DNA of 64,000 nt from Coriaria nepalensis (Eukaryota > Streptophyta > Magnoliopsida > Cucurbitales > Coriariaceae): positions 11,914,001-11,978,000 of the forward strand of contig CP114484.1 in the NCBI GenBank assembly GCA_027186245.1, given 5' to 3'. The position numbers were made by a program, and so were the translations under genes. The notes under the pieces are model-generated. The model was not told where the DNA came from and searched no databases. It saw only the letters and a list, made by a program, of their open reading frames with translations. The number at the start of each line of letters is the position of its first letter. The first letter of the stretch is position 1. Below, piece after piece: positions 36,577-48,942 of this stretch.

Positions 36577-38563
36577 TAGGGTTGGCAATCCAAGTCGGTC
36601 AGGCTGCATCGGGCCTTGACCTGTTTAGGTCAGGTTGGGTCTTAAAATTCTCGATATATTCTTAATCTAATTGAAAATAAGTTTAAAAATGAATTTTTTA
36701 TTTTTATTTTTGGTCAATTATTTTGTGATACAATAAATAATTTGTTTACTGCAATAAAAAATTTGATAACATGAAAGTAGTATATTTATTACGTAATTGT
36801 GAATATTTTGTTGAATATATTAATCTTGACTAGTAGTTCAGGTTAAGTCTACTGACTTGTTATTAACATAGTCTACATATAGTTATGAGGTCTACATACT
36901 TAGATTATTTATTGCAAACTTGATTGATCTATTCAATTTATATATTTGTTGTTGAAATTCTCAATACATATCAATACAAATACTTATGTACAAAATTCTC
37001 ATCACTATTTAAGTAGAGATATATGATACTAAAACTAGTAATTTTTTAGTTGTTTTCATATATTTATACAAAAATAGTTCTTTATTGACTTAATTGAAAA
37101 TTGACAAAATATAAAAGTAAAATTTAAAATTGAGATTTTGGGTGTTGAATCTAGAGATAAAGATAGTGAAAAAGATCTAAAATGATGAAAATTAAAGGAA
37201 TCAAATAGAAGAAAACTTATGAAGACCTATGTACTACTTTATTGTTGTCAATTTAGGGGCCACAAACTTGAAGGGGTCGTTTGGTTTCCTAGAAATGATA
37301 GGAATGAGAATGATGATAAATCAAAATTTTAAGGAATAAATGAAAATGAGAGTATTTTCATTCTATCACGTGGTTGCATTAGACAATGACTAATTTCATT
37401 TCTTATTTTCAACCATTCCATCATTTAGTAGTGAAACTCATTTTGATAAATAATTTTATTTTACTATTTTACCCTCAATTTTGATTTATAACTCTCTGAC
37501 CTCAAAAACCAATGACTCGATTACTCGATGGGTGAACTTCAGTACTACATTTCTACACTAAATAAATAATTTCAAGGTTATTTAATTACAAAGCTCATTG
37601 GGACTCGCATGCATAGAAGCATGCTCTTTTATGAATATATTTTGTATACAAAACACATATAATGCACCCTTATTAGTCTTCTAATAAAGAAAAGAAAAAA
37701 AGAAAAAGAAAAAGAAAAAATGAAACACCAAAACTCTCTATACTCAAATATTCGGGTCGACAGGACATTCAACTTAATCCCATTGCAAATCTAAATACCT
37801 AATCACAATTTCAACTAATCGATTAAATCCACCACTTATGTTGTTTTTTATCTAATCCTAATCATAATTTCAAGTAACCCTAAATCAAGCATATGTAGGG
37901 AACATTACATATATAAGAGAAGAAGAAGAAGAGGAAGAAGACGAATACATACCTCAATAAAAAAGATTAAGAAGAAGAATACATACCTTAGTCGAAGAAA
38001 AATAATATCATCGTGTGAAGAAGAAGAAGAAGAAGAATATCGTGGGTGGTTTGAGCAGTTGCGAATCAGTATTTCATCGAAGAAAGGAAGAAGAAGTTGA
38101 AAAAAAAAAGAAGGAAAAAGAGAAAAAACATTAGTGATCGGGATAGAAGAGGAGACCTCATTAAACCATAAGCGAATCTCCGCGTTTTTTGCCCAGAATG
38201 GGTGGGAATGCATTGGCCAAATTTGGTCAATTCCCACCAATTACCTACTCTTCTCTTATCAATCATTATTCCATATTTTTACCATTCAGGAGAATGAAAT
38301 TAATTTTTCAAAATGAATTCTAGAAAACCAAACGATAGAATGATAATTAAATAAATTAACACTCATTCTTATTCCCACAATTTCTAGGAAACCAAATGAT
38401 CTCTAAGTTTCTAATTCATTCACTTATTTATAATTTATAATTTAAATTATTAAATTTTAAACCAATTAAATCTTAATTCTTAATATTATACAGGTTTAGG
38501 TGCGAACTTCAACGGGCCTACCCTACCGGGTTCGGGCCGGTACGGCCCACATTACCACCTCTA
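36577..38563. mobile_element. hAT-like non-autonomous transposon with 8-bp target duplication
   Basis: The left end TAGGGTTGGCAAT (36577) and the right end in reverse complement TAGAGGTGGTAAT (38563) agree at 10 of 13 positions and have the TAGnGnTGGCAA form of plant hAT termini. They are flanked by ctaaacag (36569-36576) and ataaacag (38564-38571), a 7-of-8 match expected for an 8-bp hAT target duplication. Subterminal regions are rich in GGGTC/GGCCC motifs. No transposase frame is seen, and a second element is nested inside. Confidence 0.72.
37268..38411. mobile_element. Nested TIR element, MITE-like, ends approximate
   Basis: TCGTTTGGTTTCCTAGAAAT at 37277-37296 is mirrored by ATTTCTAGGAAACCAAATGA at 38380-38399. 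Internal inverted matches continue, for example gaatgagaatgatgataaat near the left end against atgataattaaat..cactcattctta near the right. The core GTTTGG terminus resembles PIF/Harbinger or similar MITEs, but no target duplication could be fixed. It contains purine-rich (GAAGAA) and A-rich tracts. Confidence 0.6.
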
Positions 38564-38571
38564 ATAAACAG

Positions 38572-39225
38572 AGCTCATCTCATCGTACATGGAAAAACAA
38601 TCACACCATGGAGTGGAAGACATTCTCTTAAGAGTAATCAGATATGGGGATAAAATGAAAAGTGAAGAAAGTCTGATTACCACTCGGAAAATGAAAACCA
38701 CCTCGCTCAAGCACACAGATTTTTCTACCCAAACATTGACTGACCTCCACAAGTAGCGTGATAAAAGGCCTCTCCGTGAAATATTTAGGTGGCCGGCCAG
38801 CCAGCCAGCCAGCCAGACATTGACTTCAAAAGTCTTCGATTTGTACTATTATAACCAGCCTCTGCTTATTTCTCAAGTCTCATTAGTTTTCCACGACACG
38901 TCACTAGAGTATTATTCTACTATTATCATTATGGTCAAAGATATGGTTAGCCATATTACTATTGTAATTAGACTATTAGTGTGTATGAAGAAGTCTAGAG
39001 AAATAACGTTATATTAGCTGCATGTCATGCCTACATGAATCGAACTTTCAAAGCATGTATAACAAATTAGATTGTTAGTACTCGCAACAGCTTTCTTCTA
39101 CAATTTTGGGCAGTAACTAAGATACACAACAGACCCTGCCATGACACTACACTACGGGAACTGTATATAATGAACAATCTCTAAAAGATTCATATCTAAT
39201 TACAAAAGCATATGAGAAATGTATA
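38572..39225. other. Spacer
   Basis: Contains a (GCCA)n run near 38793-38815 and AT-rich sequence, probably with the 3' region of the small gene to its right. No gene is supported. Confidence 0.5.
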
Positions 39226-39917
39226 TCACCTGTCTCTTAGCTCGAGCATGATATTTCTTGCCTCGTTGAGACTGTAACAAACTTCACTCGCCAGTACATT
39301 TGCCATTGGTTGCAATGTCTCCAACTGAATATTGTGTTCCTTTAGCATATTTCTAACCGAATGTGAATCTATCAAACTACCAATCACAGTCTGCCAAGTG
39401 AAAAAAAAAGGGAAGGTATTATCATGATGTATAAAGAAGGCAAATGGAAAGAAGATGCAGGGCAATGCAACCCAGAACGTGAACTTCACACTAAGTAACA
39501 AACTAGTGACACTAATAGTGTGAACGCCAGAAAAATCAATTAAATGTCAAGCATAAGCTCCCCCAAAATTGTGCCAACACATGCATTGAAGATTATTAAC
39601 TCGAGGAGATTCTCATGTGCAATGCTGAGGACTTCATCTGAAGTGACCGAAACATCAAGGGCTTGATAAGAGGAGTCGAGCATTGACCGTAAGTTAGAAT
39701 TTCTTACGATAATGATGGCGGGAAAGTTCAGTGGAGTTAAAATTTTAGGGTTTGGATGTGAGTCAGTGGAGGTGGAAGGTGATGAGGACGTAAACCGTAA
39801 GTTCGGTTTGGAAGAGATCCGAATGCTACGAAGAGGAGGGTTGACTGCATTGGTTCCGGTGACGGGGATACCACGCTGTGCAAGCTCTGCAATTTTGAGG
39901 ATTTTCACACCCTCCAT
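39226..39917 (-). CDS. Unrecognised small protein, probably two or more exons
   Basis: An ATG at 39917-39915 opens a 125-residue frame (MEGVKILKIAELAQRG...) with a Ser/Pro-rich middle and a hydrophobic end (LIIFNACVGTILGELML) that stops at 39540. Farther down, after a pyrimidine-rich tract and CAG at about 39390, a second good frame (TVIGSLIDSHSVRNMLK...ETLQPMANVLASEV...ARNIMLELRDR) stops at 39226. It looks like a following exon in phase 0. The exact donor joining them is unclear: TGT|GTTGGC near 39575 is possible but weak. I do not recognise the family. A 5' in-frame extension to 40016 exists but has a weaker start. Confidence 0.4.
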
Positions 39918-40019
39918 TTCATTAGCCTTGCACCAGAGCGTACAGAGAAAGGAGGGAAAGACAATAAGGCGGGAACGAAACGTCTTTAAATAGACTTCGC
40001 GACGGACTCCTTTCATAAG

Positions 40020-40497
40020 GTCCTATTGAGTATCCGCTCGATCCAGCCCAGATAGGAGCCTCTCGGATGGGTCAAGGCCCACTTTTTGAAAATTCGTTTC
40101 CTCAGGTCCGCTTGCTCATCTGGGCCATGATCAGACTTTTAAGCAATTATAAAGTAAAAAGAGAGTACTTATTTGTGACTGCGATGATACTAAGACTAGT
40201 CCGGATATTTTTGGGGATAGTTTATAAAGAGCAAAAAAAAATAATAATAATAATAAAAATAATAAAACTAAATAATAATAAAAACCGATATTTCCGTATA
40301 TATACACAGATATTTATGAGAAAGCCAGAAAGGTTTACAAAGAAAAAAAGTATTTAAGTTACAAAGTTTCCCAAACCATGAAACCTTCTAATAAATACCC
40401 AACAAATTTCCATCCAATAAGTAGGGCAATGACGGAAAATGGTTTAGGAGTAAGAAAACCTAGGATAGTTACAAATTGAGTTTCCTGCCTTGTCCAG
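40020..40497. other. Spacer between the small gene and GCP5
   Basis: Contains a TAA-rich run near 40242-40283. The promoter of the small gene should lie at the left end and the 3' UTR of GCP5 at the right end. No gene is supported. Confidence 0.5.
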
Positions 40498-43400
40498 TCA
40501 ATCTGTTCTGCCCACAAAGGACTTTCTGAGTCTTGAAGAGACGGTTTCCGAGCTGGGAGCGGTCATTAAGTTTCCACTGTCCGACATATAGTAATAGTTG
40601 TAGTTGATTCTTGTAACCAAGTCTGCCAAATGGGGAAAATGCCCCACATTAAGCTTGAACGACAGGACCTACAATGTCACCAGAGACCAGATAATCAGCC
40701 GCATTTTTTAATGTATACTAATGCTTTTGCATTTTGCCTCATTAATCGCAATAACATGGTGAATAAGATCAACACGGTAAAGTGAGAAAAGAAGCTCACT
40801 CTGAGGAGGAACGCGATGCAATCATCAAATTGCTTCTCAATACGGTCAACTTCCATTTCACATCGGGCCTTAATGCCTGAAACTGCTCCGCCGCTGCTTA
40901 GGTTTTGCTGTATGGAATAGAAATCCAAGGCTAATCCAAGGATGCTGTTGATTCTGCTTGCAATCAGGGCCCACTGGAACAAAAATAACACTATTAAAAA
41001 TGCCTCTCTTTATGACATATACATGTGAAGCAGCAAAGGGGATGAAGATAATTAAATACCAGCTTATCTGGAACAACAAAGCACTGCCGTTGAATTGACA
41101 ATAGGTAGGCCTCATGTGCTTCTATCACTTCATCCAAAGATCGAGCAGCCACCACACCTTCACAGAGCTCTAGCCATGCACTATGGTATACCTGCATATC
41201 AAATGCTGAGTCAGAGATATCAAGGACATTACATTGTAATTAGATTTATTATTATTTAATCTCCATTAAGATCTTACTCTGTCCATGACATACTGGTGAA
41301 AAGCATCCACAAAATGGAGGAGTTTCTGCTCGACTAGCCAATGGTTCTTGTGATTGTAAGTTGCAGTGCCTCTACTCTGAAAGAAATAATTTCAGCAAGC
41401 ACTGTCAAAAAAAAAAAGAAGCATTTAGCTAAAAAGAAAATTGATACAGTCATCGAAATTATATAGGACCTTCCACATCCACCGCCTGGCTTTATCAAGT
41501 ACAAACTTTGCTCGCTTGACCTTCAACAAGAAGTTCATCACCTATTTGAAACATGAATAAACAGATACATGAAGAATGGCAGATATAATTAATCGAATGC
41601 AGGATGAAGGGAAAAGTAGAAAGACTGACATACCTGGTTATACTTCTTAATAGCTTCAGCATTAGCAATAAGTTCAAGTGGCCAAGACACCTACCATAGA
41701 CAATGTAAACATAATTGAAGGGATATATAAGCAGTACATGATGCTTGAAATATATAGAAACTGCAGTTTATACTGTAGGGCAAACCTTGTATGTAAACTT
41801 TAGTAAGTCAAGTCCATCCATTCCAAAACCATGTGGATGAGTTCTATGAGGAGTTGAGACAAGTTTCGCCGAGCTAGGTTGCTCATCACCATCAGCATGG
41901 TTTTTGGTGATAGAGACCAGCAAAGAATCTGGAGCACTTAGTAGCATACTATCTGCGGAGTTTGTTATCGATTCCTGTCGCATAAATAAAAATAATGTAC
42001 ACACTTTCCCTTCAGTATTTATGAACCAATTATAAGAATTTATGCAAGAACTCAATGAGACCAAGAAAGAAATAGGTAACCAGGTAGTCCCAAAATATAA
42101 GCATTAGAAATCATAGAAAGAAAGGGATTCACCTGTAATATCATATTTAACTCAAAATCATCATCCCAGGTTTCCCCTTTATCCAGCTTATTAAAAATCA
42201 CAGTCAAAAAGTGCTGCAGCAAATCACCTAAACACAAAAGAAATTAACAGATATTCTGCTCAATGACCAGAGTAGTTAAAATTATAAGGTACAAAAATTT
42301 ACCAGATCCTAACAAGTAAATGGCACGCAGCACTGCAAGCTCATCCATCAATCTCCATTCACCCATCAACTTAGACAATATATGCTTGCCCACATAGTCC
42401 ACCTATGGTATTTAGTTGAAAAATATTGAGCAAATGAAACACGCACAACAAAACTCAAGTTCTACATATAAGTTTTGAGTCATATACCTGTTTTTTCAAA
42501 TAGACAATAAGACATTCCTGCATAATAACCAAAGGAAGTGGAGTACTTCTTGACTCAACATATTGAATCCAGTTCAATACTCTTGATGAAAGGGTGCTAT
42601 TTTTCTGGAAAGGTAGCAGTTCTGACATATGGGGATTATCCTGTCCAGAACATAATTTCCAAATGAATCCCACAAATAATGTACACACCCCTCAAATATG
42701 CATGCAATAGTATCGATTTGATAGGCACCTGAACTGCAGGGAGAATGGTAGAAAAGGGGAATAACATATCAAGCTGCTTTACATCATTTTGTGAACGGAG
42801 ATATTCAGACTCACCAAACTGAAAACCAAAAGTAAAGTTTGTCTCCGCTACTGCAGAGAATGATCCATTTTCACCACCAAATATTGTCTTCCTTAAATCT
42901 TCGTCATTTAGAGGGGGTAAGTCAAAACGTCTGGACAAGTTAAGCAATTTCCAGGCATTCATATTTTTTTTTAGAGTTGCATGGCACACAGTAATGACTG
43001 GATTTTCAGGGCAGAATGATCTCAAGAGAGTTGATTCATTATCCATATTGGAATCCACACTCTCTTCTTTTGAGTCATGAAATTTGCTTGCATCAATACC
43101 TTTATCATCTCCTTTCAGTGACAATGTATTTACCAAGAATTTGTACCAGCACTTATCTTTACATCTTAAAACAGGTAAGTTCACAGCCTCACAGCTTTCC
43201 ACATCTTGCTTGCTCATAAGGCATGCAAATGAAGGGTCAGTACTTCCTTCACACCGATCATCTCCCAAAAAGACTCTAGAGATGTGATCACCATGGCCAA
43301 TTAGACCAACGAATGACACACAAAAAATCTCTGACAGTGTTAACTCTGCCATGCTCTTTCCACGGAGAAGACCATCATCAGTATTTTTCAGCAAACTATT

Positions 43401-45256
43401 AAGCTTGCGACAAATTTCCTTGACAGAAGTTGTATTTGCTACAGGAACATGGCGGATTAGTTGCAATGATTTTCCAGCGGAAACAATGGACTTAGCAATC
43501 TCCTTGATAAACAGTGGACATGATGGCCTTAATAAATAGCTCTTCTCCCAGAACACAGCATCATCAACTGAGATTGATTGATTAGCATAGAAAAACATCT
43601 GGAAAGGAGAAAAAGATGAGCCATAAAATATTCAAGGGATATAAATTTAAATTCTCACACAAAACAGATGCTTAATTTAAATATTAAAAAAAAAAAAAAA
43701 AACAGGCCTTGTGTCATACAGTCTTAAACTCAGTATCGGGAGATAAGAGTTATTCTTGATTCATAAATGACTATAGTCCATATACGATGTAAAATTTAAG
43801 GATCCGAGTCCCCCGTAAAAATTTACCTCCTCAAAAGGATCATCAAGCGTTCCTTCAAAAAGCCAGGAATCAAGACCTTCAATATATGGCAATAAGCTTC
43901 CAACAAATAAATGAAGCAGCATCTGATAAGCTTCTTCCTGAAAGTGGCAAGAGTTGTCATCCTCATTGTATATTTCAGGCAAGGACAAAAACTAAGACAG
44001 CACACTGAGGTGAGAAAGAAGAAGTCAAAACCTGACCACCTTGCACAAGACACACTTCATTGAGCTTCTTGTAAAGATTGTCGAGTACATGAACAGCCAA
44101 TTCAACAGCTGGAATAGAAGAATTAGACTCAAAGTATACTTTGGGTATTGCTTCCTGAACTACTTGGAGAAGAAATTCAGCCCCTGAGCAAAGACTAACA
44201 TCAAATAAGTGATAATTAGCAAGTGACAAGAACAGTAATCAGAATTCGGACCATAAAATCTAATCAACTTCAGTCCCAAATAAAAGTAAACTTTTGAGGA
44301 GCGGGGAAATCTCAGGTCATTGTCAAAAGACATAGGTCAGAACAGAGACAATTACGACATTCATAACTTTGATAAGGTTTACCAGGATCATACCTTGATA
44401 AAGAACTAGCCAGACCTAATAAAGTAGGGGTTGTTCTACTATCGGCCTTGCATATCTTCATTTCCTCCTCCAATGCAACATCCCGCAGCCTCTGCTCTAG
44501 GACAAAGGCAATGAAACTATATACCAATGGGAAAAGAGCAATTGAAGGAAAGGAAAAAACAAATGACCCAAAAATCTAGAAACCATCAAACTATTAGCTT
44601 CATATTCTACCTTTAGCCAAGCAGAAACAGAAGAAGCAAATGCCCTGAAAGTGGGAGGAGGTGATCTCTGAGATGACTGAACTTCATTTACTACAGCCTG
44701 CACCAGTCGCAAACACGTCGCGGCAAACATAAACTGTTTGAGAATGGCAAGAAGACTGGAATGGGAGAGGTGAGAAACGTATATCCCACTTTTGGCGCAA
44801 AAGCATTTCCCATTTTCATCCCAGTAGAAAACAGAGCTTGATAATCCTTGCAGGATTTGTAAGACACCCCGTACCTAACCAAAAACAGGAAAGATGATAT
44901 CATAAACTTGCAAGTGAGACTATGGAAGTATGACATAAACAGGAAATCAACATACTAAGTCGAGCTCGTTCGTCCTCAAGGACGCAACCGGGGATGAAAA
45001 GTGTATCCCGTCGGAGAAGATACCGTAGATGCTACTGATCAGACTTTTACAGTCTTCTGTGTTTGCTCCACCTGTCCGGAGAAGAAAGAGCAGAAAGCAT
45101 TAGACGGAGGATTACAGATTCCGACGATTAAAGAGCAGAAAGGAGAAAACTAGGGATTGAGATAGATGGAAAAAAAAAAAAAAAAAAGCCATGGCAAAAC
45201 GGGAAGTTCGCGACAGCTTCAACATCACAATTTCCCCAGGTATTACCAAATTCCAT
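40498..45256 (-). CDS. GCP5: Gamma-tubulin complex protein 5-like (Spc97/Spc98 family)
   Basis: Exons high to low: 45256-45247, 45071-44956, 44874-44611, 44491-44394, 44194-44032, 43937-43827, 43598-42729, 42640-42488, 42402-42303, 42227-42133, 41974-41786, 41690-41634, 41541-41470, 41376-41278, 41191-41060, 40973-40800, 40668-40498. Phases agree throughout, giving 957 residues. GCP5 is part of the gamma-tubulin ring complex that nucleates microtubules. The N-terminal half has FSDGIHFSSPVASLRTNELDLVRGVLQ, PTLLGLASSLS, LYKKLNEVCLVQGG and SLLPYIEGLDSWLFEGTLDDP. The C-terminal grip-2 half has VSWPLELIANAEAIKKYNQV, NHWLVEQKLLHFVDAFHQYVMDRV and LSFKLNVGHFPHLADLVTRINYNYYYM. The weakest point is exon 1, only 10 nt (M-E-F-G), chosen because it is the nearest upstream ATG with a phase-matching GT donor. 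Confidence 0.9.
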
Positions 45257-45259
45257 GGA

Positions 45260-46101
45260 AATTCCCAGCTTCGCTTCAAAATCGCTCTTCGGAATTCTAT
45301 TTTTTTAGAGGAAAACTCTGCTAGTCCATTACCCTCGCCCTGTCTGATCCGAGATGAGTAATTCTACTCTCTCTCACAAAAAGGAGTTGAACGTTTTCCC
45401 CAAATTTGAAATCATTTGTTTTAATAGTTAAAAATTCTATTGGAATATTAATATAAAGTTTTTTCCGGTTTATTTATAAATTTTATAATTTAATAAATAA
45501 TACGATTTTATAAAAGAATTTTTTGTACTATTATTTTTATAATCTAATAAATAATAATAATTTTATAAACCCAATAAACCCACGGTTCCAATTCAAAACA
45601 AGTGAAATTTCATAATTTTGAGTATAAATTAAATTAAATAAAATTAAAATTAGTTAATTTAAAAGTAATAGAGACTTCTCGATCATGATTGAATAGTATG
45701 GAAAAATATTGACAGTTGAACTTGAAATCCAACAGAAAACAAAATGGAACCTCAATATATACAAATGTATCTGTATACATGTCCGAACGCCAACTGTTCT
45801 TTCCCTACTACCATTTGCTTCTCTATAATCTAAATCCTGTTCACTTTCCCATCTGGGGATGAGAGATCTGTACAACATCAGCTCTCTTTCCATTGGTCCG
45901 CGAATGACCATCTCAGGGCAATGCTGTCCAAGGTCCTGAAGATTGGCTGAATCTGTATAGACCAAGAATATCGGCTAGAAGCCACAATCAGCAACAAGTT
46001 CCAGACATGTTCTGCTGGAAAACAAAACAAGCAAAAGATGAGATATTTTTCAGAAAATGTAAATATGTATGGAGATGTTTGAGTTGCTTAAATACTTGCC
46101 C
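45260..46101. other. Spacer between GCP5 and the MAPKKK
   Basis: The GCP5 promoter and leader lie at the left end. The stretch 45660-46080 may hold the 3' UTR or a last unplaced exon of the MAPKKK: after an acceptor at about 45952 there is an open frame (SANLQDLGQHCPEMVIRG..ELMLYRSLIPRWESEQDLD), but its join to the kinase cannot be fixed. Confidence 0.4.
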
Positions 46102-48942
46102 TTAGTTCGTTGCACAGGAAGAAGCATGGAAAGCTACTGAAACATTTTGTACAAAGGGGTGCTCAAGTAGCTTAGACGCTGAGGGCCTCTCTGCCGGATT
46201 TCTTCGAAAGCAACAATGGAGGAAGTCCTTCCCTTCTGAAGATAATGTTTCTGGTATAGGCGGACTTTTATTCAAGACCTTGAACATAGCTTGAGGCTGA
46301 AAGATCTCAAAAGGAACTATATTAGTACATTACATACATATAACACAAGGATTCTCACACTTCAACTATAAATTTTAACTGTATTGATTTTTTATTCAAA
46401 GTAATAGGGAGTATATGAAGTAGGAAGACTGACAATAGCTAACCAGAGAAAAGAACAGACTCACCCCTTCAAACTCACTCCAAGGAGGTTTTCCATTTAA
46501 CATCTCGATGACAGTACAGCCTAAGCTCCATATATCTACTGCAAAAGCGTGATTGGGGTTCGTCTCTTTTTGCATTGCAGCCCTTATCACCTGCAAAATA
46601 ATCAGAATTAAGTAGGAACAAACTACTGAAGAAAAAAATAAACGACAAGCTTAACGTTAAGCTGATCCAATATACCTCTGGAGCCATCCAGTGTGGACTA
46701 CCCTTGAAAGATAGATCATATTGTGCTGTGAGCTGAGTAGGAAACAAGAGATTAGTATCATATTAATAAACTCCCACAGATAAACACATACATGAAATAT
46801 TAGTTCAAGAGATTTCCAGATATATGGAGAAGAACGTATTCAGGAATTAGCAATATGGAAACTTTTACAGAGACTCGAAACTTACAATTTTGGCCATCCC
46901 AAAATCAGCAAGCTTAACAACACCTGCCGAATCAACAAGCAAATTTGCCCCTTTAATGTCCCTGCAGTGAACAGCCATAGAACCAACAAAAAATAATCTC
47001 CATCAAAAGACTTGGTTTTAGGATGAAGAAACTGAACATGTGTTTAAGATATTAATTATTATCATATTTCTTGTCATTCCTTGTAATCTTCATCAACATG
47101 CCACTGACTACTTGTAGTTTTCGTTTCCACCAGACTCTTCTTCTCCATCAATTATTTAAACATAGCATTTTGTTATTACAACATGTCTTATCAGCATATC
47201 GATCAAGATATAAGTCTTATAACCTGTGGATAGTCTTTGTGGCATGCAAGAAAGCCAAGCCAGAGAGAATATGGCGGGTGAAATTGCGAACTACACATTC
47301 TGTAATAGCTCCACGATGATCACGGACATATTTATTGATTGATCCAGGATAAATATACTCCAAATATATATATAAATGATCATCAATCTGCACACCGGAA
47401 ACGCTCCCAAAAATTAGCACCATTTGTAAAGAATTGTAATTTGAACAGAATCAAAGAGATACTCACTATTTCACTCCCATAGTACTGCACGATATTCTGA
47501 TGCTTTAGTTGATGCAGTGTTTTAATTTCCTGAAACAAGTAATGAGTAAAGAGCCCGTGAGCAATAACAAAAGATATAATGGTAAGAAATCAAGGTGTAA
47601 ATGGCTCAAGTGATAACCTGCTCCAATTGCTTTATACATTCAGCAGATTTAGAGTCATCAGGAATGAGGTCAACCTCCTTCATTGCGCATAAAGCTCCAG
47701 TCTCTCTAGAAGACAATTAAGTAAATAAACAGACTATCACTCTAATGCAGAAACAAATCTAGAAACAAGAGAACAGAGCTTAAAAGTTCATTCATACCGA
47801 TTGGTTGCAAGATACACACTTCCAAATGCACCACGACCAATAAGCTTTCCTTTCTGCCATTGGCCTTTCAATGAGGAAACATTTGGCTTTTCCCTAAAAC
47901 TATGAATATTTGGTCCAGGAGGACGGGGCAAGGGGTGAGCAATATTGGCTTGATAACTGCTTTCTGGTGCGACAATTCCATTAGGACATCTGGAGTTTAG
48001 ATTTGGACTTCTAGCTGTTGGGCTTCTAAGAGGTGATTGATCTGAACTGTGTGCAGCTTTTACAGGTGATCCAACGGGATATTCTTGAGAAGCCATGCAT
48101 GTACCGAAACAATCTCTAGTGTTTGATCCTTGTGGACTACGAGTCGGGCTTGGTAGAGCACTTGTCGGAGCACTCCTTACCGAGACATTCAGTGTTAACT
48201 TACATCGTTCCCCTTCATGGTTTACATCTTGTAAGGGTCCTCTATCACTGTTTTTATAGCATTTTGATGAATTTGTAGGAACATAAGAGTGAAAAAATTC
48301 CTCAGTGTTTGATCTCTTTGGGCTATTAGATAGACTTGATGAACCACTTGCTACAGCCTTTACAGAAGTCAACCACAATCTTAACTTGAAATCAACATTT
48401 CCTCCTCCATTGTCCTCTTTAGAAAATTTATTTTGAAAGGTACTCAAAATCTTAGTTGAACTCTTTACAGTTTCCCCATTCCTGACAATTATAAGGGAGC
48501 GAAAGATCGAAAAAGCAATCAATCAGGAAATCTATATATGCAGATTAAATTGTTTCCGCATCAGTTTCGTTTCAGATTCAACATCATTAGCTTACCTCCT
48601 TGTAGTTCCTTTCGGCGATAGAGTATGACCTTGTCCCGAAGTGGAAGTCGAAGCGGCTGACGCGACTCTCCTAATCCAACACAAATCAGGGAGCGGCAGA
48701 GGTTGCGGTATCGCTACCGAGGACCAGTGATCGGCGGCAATGGGAGGAGAACTCGGAGACGGAAGAGGTTGCTGAGTGGAAAATAAGCCAGCCTCCTTAT
48801 GAGTAAGGTACCTGAGCTTCCTCTGCCTGGTGAGCTTCCTTTGAGGTTCTGGAAGGTTCAGCGAGAATTTAGAATCCGAAACTCTTTGGTATAGAGAAGA
48901 TTTCTGCGCTACGGACGTAGCAGGCTCGCCGGGAACCGTCAT
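46102..48942 (-). CDS. MAPKKK5: MAPKKK5-like mitogen-activated protein kinase kinase kinase
   Basis: Exons high to low: 48942-48596, 48481-47798, 47705-47618, 47529-47467, 47387-47224, 46961-46886, 46732-46676, 46590-46465, 46296-46102. Phases match, giving 599 residues. MAPKKK3/5-type kinases relay signals from receptor-like cytoplasmic kinases to MKK4/5 and MPK3/6 in immunity and development. The N-terminal 320 residues are Ser/Pro-rich and regulatory. The kinase domain starts [22 protein letters not shown] (Gly loop from 330). It has Lys353 in [18 protein letters not shown] (448-455), DFG (468-470) and the activation end [11 protein letters not shown], then [27 protein letters not shown]. 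The C terminus [19 protein letters not shown] is short: relatives continue past HPF(V/L) with a long Ser-rich tail. A further exon may be missing from this model. Confidence 0.88.

Noticed and set aside
37905..38240. 111-residue minus-strand frame with Ser and Leu runs
   Set aside because: Produced by GAAGAA-type repeats inside the nested transposon.
43016..43287. Plus-strand frames opposite the large GCP5 exon
   Set aside because: Antisense shadows of exon 7.
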